Source of the DNA: Candidatus Aciduliprofundum sp.
GTDB taxonomy: Archaea > Thermoplasmatota > Thermoplasmata > Thermoplasmatales > Aciduliprofundaceae
Reading direction: 5' to 3'
DNA length: 13,866 nucleotides
Assembly (NCBI GenBank): GCA_015523135.1
Contig: WAKY01000108.1
Coordinates: 1-13,866 of the forward strand
The notes beneath the pieces were generated by a model. That model searched no databases and had not been told where the DNA came from. It saw only the letters and a list, made by a program, of their open reading frames with translations. Within the stretch, counting starts at the first letter, position 1; every line of letters starts with the position of its first letter. Made by a program: the position numbers and the translations under genes. Below, one piece after another: positions 7,250 to 12,366 of this stretch.

Positions 7250-7287
7250 ATATTTCTTAAAGCCTTTATTTTCTTATATTTCTTAAA
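7250..7287 (+). repeat. Perfect 12-bp direct repeat between the dpp and hsp20 promoters
   Basis: ATATTTCTTAAA occurs at 7250-7261 and again at 7276-7287, 26 bp from start to start (about two and a half helical turns). Both copies lie just upstream of the dpp TATA box and further upstream of the hsp20 promoter. This is where an archaeal activator or repressor could bind. The base composition is very AT-rich, so chance is possible. Confidence 0.45.
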
Positions 7288-7313
7288 TAACCTAAATATT
7301 GATTGATAGAAAG

Positions 7314-7322
7314 TTTTATATA
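7314..7322 (+). promoter_or_regulatory. TATA box of the hsp20-cdc48 operon
   Basis: TTTTATATA preceded by a purine-rich AGAAAG in the BRE position. The expected transcript start is near 7342, giving an hsp20 leader of about 40 bases, longer than elsewhere in this window. Confidence 0.6.
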
Positions 7323-7347
7323 GAAGTATAGCATGAGGAGATTAGAA

Positions 7348-7364
7348 ATCAACTAAGAGTTGAT
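7348..7364 (+). promoter_or_regulatory. Hairpin in the hsp20 5' leader
   Basis: ATCAACT at 7348-7354 and AGTTGAT at 7358-7364 form a perfect 7-bp inverted repeat with a 3-base loop, 4 bases before the GGAGGTGAT ribosome site (7369-7377). It can be an RNA hairpin or a DNA operator just past the transcript start. The left arm could also pair with AGGTGAT of the ribosome site with one mismatch, so two folds compete. No function is shown. Confidence 0.45.
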
Positions 7365-7381
7365 AACTGGAGGTGATAAAA

Positions 7382-7798
7382 ATGATGTTTGGAGACAGAG
7401 TGTTCAAAGAAATGTACGATATAATGACTGAGATGGAGAGAGAACTTAACGCCATGCGCAAAGAGTATACACAGGACTATAAGATGCCAGTGATGGACAT
7501 GTACGAAACTGATGATGAGTTAGTGGTTGTAATGGAATTGCCTGGAGTGAAGAAGGATGACATAGTACTCAATGTCACACCTTCAAGTTTGGAAGTTACA
7601 GCGGAACTAAAAGAAGAGAAAGAAGAGGGAAATAAAAAATATCACAAGAAAGAGAGGATTATGCGCAAGTACTACAGGAATATCACATTGCCAACAAAGG
7701 TCTCAGTGGACAATGTGGATGCTAAGTATGAGAATGGGATGCTCATAGTACGCTTCAAGAAAGAGGTGGGCGAGAAGAGGAGGGTTGAAATTCACTAA
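7382..7798 (+). CDS. hsp20: Small heat-shock protein, Hsp20/alpha-crystallin family
   Basis: A 138-residue holdase chaperone that would bind unfolding proteins and prevent aggregation, normally as a large oligomer. The alpha-crystallin domain spans about 35-127. It starts with Pro-Val-Met-Asp-Met-Tyr-Glu-Thr and contains Glu-Leu-Pro-Gly-Val at 52-56 and the hallmark Glu-Asn-Gly-Met-Leu-Ile-Val at 117-123. The C-terminus carries Val-Glu-Ile at 135-137, an I/V-x-I/V motif that docks neighbouring subunits. The N-terminal arm is short, about 34 residues, and Met-rich. The start is ATG 7382, five bases after a near-perfect GGAGGTGA. An upstream in-frame GTG is part of that site. It is followed 29 bases later by cdc48 with the same ribosome site, so the two likely form a proteostasis operon. 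Confidence 0.95.
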   Translation: MMFGDRVFKEMYDIMTEMERELNAMRKEYTQDYKMPVMDMYETDDELVVVMELPGVKKDDIVLNVTPSSLEVTAELKEEKEEGNKKYHKKERIMRKYYRNITLPTKVSVDNVDAKYENGMLIVRFKKEVGEKRRVEIH

Positions 7799-7814
7799 AT
7801 TTTCAACCTTTTTT
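7783..7814 (+). terminator. Hairpin plus U-tract across the hsp20 stop codon (possible attenuator)
   Basis: GGTTGAAA (7783-7790) pairs perfectly with TTTCAACC (7801-7808). The 10-base loop holds the TAA stop (7796-7798), and six T residues follow (7809-7814) directly before the cdc48 ribosome site. This is the shape of an intrinsic terminator. Since cdc48 has no clear promoter of its own in the 29-base gap, partial termination or RNA processing is more likely than a full stop. Confidence 0.5.
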
Positions 7815-7827
7815 GGAGGTGATAAAA

Positions 7828-10011
7828 ATGGAAAAAAATAAAAATAAAGAAATAATAGTTAAAGTGGCGGAAGCACGCTCAAGGGATGTTGGGCGTGGAA
7901 TTGCGAGAATAGATCCAGTTATATTTGAAAAAATGGGTTTAATGCCCGGAGATACCATATTGATTGAAGGTAAGAAGAAAACAGCTGCAATGGTAATGAG
8001 GGGATATCCTGAGGATGAGGGAAGTGGACTCATAAGAATTGATGGATACACTCGTAGAAATGCTGGTGTTGGAATAGATGATAAAGTCACGATAAAGAAA
8101 GTATCTGCCACACCTGCAACTCAAATTACATTTGCTCCAACTCAACCTCTTCGCCTTATGGGTGGAGAAGAGTACCTCAAGAATCTTCTTGAGGGGAGGG
8201 TAATCACTAGGGGCGATGTTATTACGCTCAATGTAATGGGTAATACAATTGACCTCGTTGCAACGGTTGTAAAGCCAGTTAAGGATGTAGTATTGATAAC
8301 TTCTTCCACGGAAATAAAAATAAGTGAGAAGCCAGCCAAAGAGTCCGCAGGTATTTCAATGGTTACCTATGAAGATATAGGCGGCTTAAAGGAAGAAATA
8401 AAGAAGATTCGCGAAATGGTAGAGTTACCTTTGAGACATCCTGAGCTCTTTGAGAGATTGGGTATTGAGCCACCAAAGGGTGTGTTGCTCTACGGACCTC
8501 CCGGAACAGGAAAGACCTTGCTTGCCAAGGCTGTTGCAAATGAAGCTAATGCTCATTTCATATACCTAAGTGGGCCTGAGATAATGAGCAAGTACTATGG
8601 TCAGAGCGAGGAAAATCTAAGGGAGATATTCAAAGAGGCGCAAGAGAATGCGCCGAGCATAATATTTATAGATGAAATAGATAGCATAGCACCTAAGAGA
8701 GATGAGGTTAGTGGAGAGGTGGAGCGTAGAGTCGTGGCACAATTATTGGCTTTGATGGATGGCTTAGAGTCCCGCGGCAAAGTAGTAGTTATAGGTGCAA
8801 CCAATAGGCCAAATGCATTGGATCCTGCGTTGCGCAGGCCTGGAAGGTTTGATAGGGAAATTGAGATAGGTATACCTGGAAAGGATGCAAGAAAAGAGAT
8901 ACTGGAGATTCATACTCGTGGAGTGCCTTTGGCTGAGGATGTTGATTTGGAAAAACTTGCCGATATGACCCATGGGTATGTGGGTGCAGATTTGGCTGCA
9001 TTGGTCAAAGAGGCAGCAATGCGTGCATTACGTAGAGTCATACCTGAGATAGATCTTGAAATGGAAAAGATACCGGTGGAGATACTTGAGAAATTGCAGG
9101 TAACATGGGAGGACTTTATGGATGCATATAGGGAAATGCAGCCCAGCACGATGAGGGAGGTGCTCATAGAAAAGCCTAATGTTCACTGGGATGATATTGG
9201 TGGATTAGAGCAAGTAAAGCAAGAATTGCGCGAGGTTGTAGAATGGCCTATGAAGTATCGCAAATTATTCGCACACATGAAGGTAAAGATCCCCAAAGGC
9301 ATACTCCTTTACGGCCCTCCAGGCACAGGTAAGACCCTGCTTGCTAAAGCAGTGGCAACGGAGAGCGAGGCAAACTTCATAAGTGTTAAAGGGCCTGAAT
9401 TTCTGAGTAAGTGGGTTGGCGAGAGCGAAAAAGCTGTAAGAGAAGTATTCCGCAAGGCAAGGCAGGCGGCTCCAGCTGTTATATTCATAGATGAAATAGA
9501 TGCCGTTGCTCCAATGCGTGGTAGGGACCTTGGTTCTCATGTCACAGAGCGTGTGGTATCTCAAATATTGACCGAAATGGATGGCTTAGAAGAGTTGCAC
9601 AATGTAACAGTTATAGCTGCCACAAATCGTCCTGATATAATTGATCCAGCATTGCTTAGGCCTGGAAGGTTTGACCGCATAGTTTATGTGCCAATTCCCG
9701 ATAAGGATGCAAGAAAAGAGATATTCAAGATTCATCTTCGCGGTAAGCCATTGGCAGAGGATGTGGATATAGAGAAGCTTGCTGAGAGAACTGAAGGATA
9801 CACAGGTGCAGATATAGAGGCCGTATGTAATGAAGCAACTATATTGGCATTGAGAGAGTACATACAGAGTGGTAAAGACCCAAATGAACCAAAGGATGCA
9901 AAGATTGAAATGAAGCACTTTGAAGAGGCGCTGAAGAGAGTAAAGCCACTAAGCAAGGAGCAGAGAGAGATGTATGAAAGAATGATGGAGAAGTTCAAAA
10001 ATAGGGAGTAA
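7828..10011 (+). CDS. cdc48: Cdc48/VCP-like AAA+ ATPase (VAT type)
   Basis: A 727-residue double-ring AAA+ unfoldase. Archaeal Cdc48 (VAT) forms hexamers that thread proteins through a central pore and can feed the 20S proteasome. Order of parts: N domain (double-psi barrel plus beta-clam) to about 178; D1 with Walker A Gly-Pro-Pro-Gly-Thr-Gly-Lys-Thr at 223-230, pore loop Lys-Tyr-Tyr-Gly at 255-258 and Walker B Asp282-Glu283; D2 with Walker A at 496-503, pore loop Lys-Trp-Val-Gly at 528-531 and Walker B Asp555-Glu556. Both domains keep the Arg-Pro-Gly-Arg-Phe-Asp arginine-finger region. VAT is about 745 residues, so this one is slightly short at the C-terminus. It ends Asn-Arg-Glu and has no Hb-Tyr-x proteasome motif. 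The start ATG 7828 follows GGAGGTGAT; an earlier TTG would lie inside that site. It is second in the operon after hsp20. Confidence 0.96.
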   Translation: MEKNKNKEIIVKVAEARSRDVGRGIARIDPVIFEKMGLMPGDTILIEGKKKTAAMVMRGYPEDEGSGLIRIDGYTRRNAGVGIDDKVTIKKVSATPATQITFAPTQPLRLMGGEEYLKNLLEGRVITRGDVITLNVMGNTIDLVATVVKPVKDVVLITSSTEIKISEKPAKESAGISMVTYEDIGGLKEEIKKIREMVELPLRHPELFERLGIEPPKGVLLYGPPGTGKTLLAKAVANEANAHFIYLSGPEIMSKYYGQSEENLREIFKEAQENAPSIIFIDEIDSIAPKRDEVSGEVERRVVAQLLALMDGLESRGKVVVIGATNRPNALDPALRRPGRFDREIEIGIPGKDARKEILEIHTRGVPLAEDVDLEKLADMTHGYVGADLAALVKEAAMRALRRVIPEIDLEMEKIPVEILEKLQVTWEDFMDAYREMQPSTMREVLIEKPNVHWDDIGGLEQVKQELREVVEWPMKYRKLFAHMKVKIPKGILLYGPPGTGKTLLAKAVATESEANFISVKGPEFLSKWVGESEKAVREVFRKARQAAPAVIFIDEIDAVAPMRGRDLGSHVTERVVSQILTEMDGLEELHNVTVIAATNRPDIIDPALLRPGRFDRIVYVPIPDKDARKEIFKIHLRGKPLAEDVDIEKLAERTEGYTGADIEAVCNEATILALREYIQSGKDPNEPKDAKIEMKHFEEALKRVKPLSKEQREMYERMMEKFKNRE

Positions 10012-10028
10012 TCCTCCCTTTATTTTTT
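10003..10028 (+). terminator. Terminator hairpin across the cdc48 stop codon
   Basis: AGGGAG (10003-10008) pairs with CTCCCT (10014-10019) around a 5-base loop. The stem holds codons just before the TAA stop at 10009-10011, and TTTATTTTTT follows. It ends the hsp20-cdc48 operon just before the rnpB TATA box. Confidence 0.6.
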
Positions 10029-10033
10029 GAAAA

Positions 10034-10042
10034 TTTTAAATA
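10034..10042 (+). promoter_or_regulatory. TATA box of the RNase P RNA gene
   Basis: TTTTAAATA preceded by GAAAA (BRE-like). The centre is 25 bp before 10063, the first base of the P1 helix of the RNA. The spacing agrees with transcription starting at the 5' end of the mature RNA. Confidence 0.7.
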
Positions 10043-10062
10043 CCTCTCTTGTTTCTTTATTT

Positions 10063-10479
10063 TGGGCCAAGAGCCAGAGGGCGGCCACGGGAAGAGTGGG
10101 CGCCCCTACCCCTTCGGGGTTTGGAAAGGGGGCTTGCCCCCTTCCTGAGGAAAGTCCCCCCTCCATCGGGCAGCCGGCCCCGCGCAAGCGGGGGTCCCGA
10201 GAGGGACGGCGACGGAGCAGAAACGACACAGCCCGTGGGGCAGGATGATTCCCTGCGGATGACGTTCCCGCGGGACTTGTTGAAACGGCCGACCCTGGCG
10301 GAGCAAGCCCAAATCGTGCCAATGAGTTGCCCGATGAGGCGCAGGTAGGGTGCTTAGTCGGATGCCGTCACGAGGAGACACCTACGGTTTCTCCCTCTAC
10401 CCTTAAAGGAGAGGGTTAGAAGGGGGAACCTTGGTGCCCCCTCAGAACAGAAGGGGGCTTACTCCTGGCACTTGGCCCA
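10063..10479 (+). ncRNA. rnpB: RNase P RNA (archaeal type A)
   Basis: Catalytic RNA of RNase P, which removes tRNA 5' leaders. The ends close in a perfect 9-bp P1 helix: TGGGCCAAG at 10063-10071 with CTTGGCCCA at 10471-10479. The universal core is present: GAGGAAAGTCC (CR-I) at 10147-10157 and ACAGAAGGGGGCTTA (CR-V) at 10447-10461. These form P4, in which AAG-CCCCC pairs with GGGGGCTT and leaves the conserved bulged U at 10155. Other conserved stretches are GCAGAAACGACAC near 10217-10229, GGAGCAAGCCCAAAT at 10300-10314 and GGTAGGGTGCTTAGT near 10344-10358. P2 probably pairs GAGGG at 10077 with CCCTC ending at 10443. The length of about 417 bases and the full specificity domain fit type A. I could not place the tRNA-CCA-binding GGU of loop 15 with confidence. 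The gene is far richer in G and C than its surroundings. Confidence 0.95.
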
Positions 10480-10481
10480 CC

Positions 10482-11849
10482 TTATTCTGGTTCCTTCTTT
10501 AAAGTATCGGAGATTTTCTCACTTTCTTTTTTTATTATTTCCTGCATTTTTGGATCTTCGATTTTTTCTACCGCGAAGAGTATGTTTTGCATGGGATTTC
10601 TCAGGGCATCAAGCATATTATTGATGTATTCAAACCTCTTCTGCTCTTTTATTTCTAACATTTTCTTCTCTGTTATATCCATAAAACTGATGATCTTCCC
10701 ATTTCGATAAGATATTGATTTTACAAATAACCATTTGAAATTTCCATTTTTATCCTTTATTTTTACCTCACCACCTTTAAGGAGATTTTTGAATATTTGA
10801 TATTCATTAATTTCTTTAAAGCTATAACCTAGAATTTTTAAAGCTTCTGGATTAGCGTATACACATCTGTTACTCTCTACATATAATATTCCAATGGGCA
10901 TCTTTTCCATCAGAGTTACAGATAGTTTAATCAAATTTTTAATTCTTCTCTCTTGTGCACTTACTCTTTTAGAAGCTCTCTTATACCTTATCCCTAGATA
11001 TGCTATAACACTCACAGAAATAACCAGAGTTGCAATAGCCATATAAAGATAAAGAGGTAGTTGCTCATTTGCTGGAGGATTGAACCATTTGTTGTATAGT
11101 TCTGTATATTTTCCGCAGCTTTTTACATTCTCAATTGCATAATTTAAATATTCCACAAGCCAATGCTCATTTTTCCTTACACCAATTGCCACAGGTAGGG
11201 AGAACGCTTGAATATTTGTAAGACGAACATTCTTCAAGTTATATTTTGCGATGTAGTATGAAGAGGTGTGTATTTCATATAGGAATAAATCTACGCTATT
11301 AGTATTCACAAGCTTTAGGCCTTCTTGTGGTGTATCTACTTCCACCAAGTACAAATTTTTGTGAGTTTTGTTCATCCAATCCTTGGCAAATATTTCTGTT
11401 ATATCTCCCTTGACTACAGCCATTGTATGGTTCTCAATATCGCTTATATTATTTATTGGCTTTAAACTAGCTCTCTGAAAGAAGTTGAAATAAATATGCA
11501 TATACACATCCGTGAATGCAAAGCTTTTATTTCTTTGAGGTGTTGGAACCATAGCCATTAAAGCATCAACATCACCGTTTTTAAGTAGGAGCATGCATTG
11601 GTTCCAGTTGCCAGGTACAAAATCAAATGTGAAATTTGTGTATTCTTCCATTGCTTTTAGGAGATCTATGTTAAATCCCACTAAATTCCCATTTTCTATG
11701 TATGAGTATGGTGGCAAATTCTTATCAATTGCAATTTTAACAATGTTTTCCCCATTTCCATTGCTCGATGGGGCTGTAGAATAAACTGATGGAAATATTA
11801 GTAATAGCAAGAAGAGCGCAATTAGCATCCATAAAGCTTTATGAGGCAT
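10482..11849 (-). CDS. Membrane sensor: SBP_bac_3 domain, PAS domain and degenerate histidine-kinase stub
   Basis: A 455-residue receptor-like protein. A signal peptide (about 1-25) precedes an SBP_bac_3 (PF00497-like) ligand-binding domain at about 36-257, with Phe-Asn-Ile-Asp-Leu at 59-63, a Thr-Pro-Gln-Arg-Asn-Lys segment at 103-108 and Gly-Lys-Tyr-x4-Asn-Lys-Trp-Phe near its end. One membrane helix (about 264-288) leads into a PAS domain (about 305-396). That is followed by a short helical stretch (about 400-452) resembling a kinase dimerisation domain. In that stretch Leu-Asp-Ala-Leu-Arg-Asn-Pro at 413-419 aligns with the usual Ser-His-Glu-Leu-Arg-Asn-Pro, so the phosphoacceptor His is Asp414. 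No ATPase domain follows. The stop is 2 bp from the RNase P RNA end. The SBP fold suggests an amino acid or similar small ligand. No frame disruption is seen; it could be a working non-kinase receptor or a decayed kinase. It lies 40 bases after the Lrp/AsnC gene. Confidence 0.82.
   Translation of the reverse strand: MPHKALWMLIALFLLLLIFPSVYSTAPSSNGNGENIVKIAIDKNLPPYSYIENGNLVGFNIDLLKAMEEYTNFTFDFVPGNWNQCMLLLKNGDVDALMAMVPTPQRNKSFAFTDVYMHIYFNFFQRASLKPINNISDIENHTMAVVKGDITEIFAKDWMNKTHKNLYLVEVDTPQEGLKLVNTNSVDLFLYEIHTSSYYIAKYNLKNVRLTNIQAFSLPVAIGVRKNEHWLVEYLNYAIENVKSCGKYTELYNKWFNPPANEQLPLYLYMAIATLVISVSVIAYLGIRYKRASKRVSAQERRIKNLIKLSVTLMEKMPIGILYVESNRCVYANPEALKILGYSFKEINEYQIFKNLLKGGEVKIKDKNGNFKWLFVKSISYRNGKIISFMDITEKKMLEIKEQKRFEYINNMLDALRNPMQNILFAVEKIEDPKMQEIIKKESEKISDTLKKEPE
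10523..10540 (+). terminator. Possible U-rich terminator for RNase P RNA
   Basis: TTTCTTTTTTTATTATTT on the plus strand is the first long T-rich tract after the RNase P RNA end, about 45 bases downstream. It lies inside the 3' end of the convergent sensor gene, whose Lys codons alone could explain it. If used, the RNA would be made as a longer precursor and trimmed. Confidence 0.3.
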
Positions 11850-11874
11850 TTAATTTAATAAATTAGATAGTGGA

Positions 11875-11882
11875 TAATAAAA
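11875..11882 (-). promoter_or_regulatory. Possible TATA box of the sensor gene
   Basis: The minus strand reads TTTTATTA about 26-33 bases before the sensor ATG. No Shine-Dalgarno precedes that ATG (upstream bases are all A/T), so a leaderless transcript from this box is plausible, besides any read-through from the Lrp/AsnC gene. Confidence 0.4.
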
Positions 11883-11889
11883 CTTTTCC

Positions 11890-12321
11890 TCAGCCTTTCA
11901 ATTTTTGCAAAACAATAGAAGATTTCACCTTCTTAACTCCATCAATTTTGCCTATATCCTCAGATATAATTTTTGCGAGTTGCTCCCCATCCTTTGCCCA
12001 AATTTCAACAACTATCATATTCTCACCGCTTGCCATATCCACACATTTAACCTCTTCCATATCCTTAAGGGTATTTGCCACATGGTAAAATTTCTCCGAC
12101 TCTGTATCTATGCCCAAAATTGCAACACATTTATAACCCATAGTGTGGGGGTCAACAGATAGAGTATAGCCACGGATAACTCCATTTTTTTCCATATTTC
12201 TAATTCTTTTTCTTACTGCAGTATCGCTTATACCAAGTATTTTAGCTATCTCCGAATAATTCATTCTGGAATTTTTGAGCAAGAGTTCTATGATTTTTCT
12301 ATCTTTTTCATCTAGTTCCAT
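11890..12321 (-). CDS. Lrp/AsnC-family transcriptional regulator
   Basis: A 143-residue regulator of standard length for the family. The N-terminal winged helix-turn-helix (about 4-50) begins Leu-Asp-Glu-Lys-Asp-Arg-Lys-Ile and has Tyr-Ser-Glu-Ile-Ala-Lys-Ile-Leu-Gly-Ile-Ser at 22-32 and the recognition helix Thr-Ala-Val-Arg-Lys-Arg-Ile at 34-40. The next segment, Gly-Val-Ile-Arg-Gly-Tyr-Thr, is classic. The C-terminal RAM (ligand-binding and oligomerisation) domain covers about 64-138. Such proteins form octamers and usually respond to amino acids. The start ATG 12321 has GGTGAGAG before it and a TATA box at 12353-12362. The neighbouring sensor with an amino-acid-type binding domain, 40 bases downstream on the same strand, suggests a shared nutrient-sensing role. 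Its target genes cannot be read from the window. Confidence 0.93.
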   Translation of the reverse strand: MELDEKDRKIIELLLKNSRMNYSEIAKILGISDTAVRKRIRNMEKNGVIRGYTLSVDPHTMGYKCVAILGIDTESEKFYHVANTLKDMEEVKCVDMASGENMIVVEIWAKDGEQLAKIISEDIGKIDGVKKVKSSIVLQKLKG

Positions 12322-12352
12322 ACTCTCACCGTAAAATGAGAATGCTTTTTTG

Positions 12353-12362
12353 TATTTTAAAA
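12353..12362 (-). promoter_or_regulatory. TATA box of the Lrp/AsnC gene
   Basis: The minus strand reads TTTTAAAATA. A start about 25 bases on gives a leader of about 12 bases that holds GGTGAG. The box lies 4 bp beyond the hel308 stop codon, so the regulator can be expressed separately from the helicase. Confidence 0.55.
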
Positions 12363-12366
12363 TGAG

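Noticed and set aside
7803..9998. Minus-strand open frames inside cdc48
   Set aside because: Antisense shadows of a long, well-conserved gene; no ribosome site or promoter and low-complexity translations.
10020..10381. Several open frames of 73-100 codons on both strands
   Set aside because: They lie across the RNase P RNA gene. GC-rich structured RNA lacks stop codons by chance, and the frames are Arg/Pro/Gly-rich with no ribosome sites.
10063..10479. Horizontally transferred island because of its high GC
   Set aside because: It is the RNase P RNA; the composition is explained by RNA structure at high temperature.
10482..11849. Complete sensor histidine kinase
   Set aside because: No phosphoacceptor His and no ATPase domain; the RNase P RNA gene begins 2 bp past the stop, so no domain continues in another frame.
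10482..11849. Pseudogene call for the sensor
   Set aside because: The frame is intact over 455 codons with a signal peptide, SBP, membrane helix and PAS all well formed, so decay is not evident.
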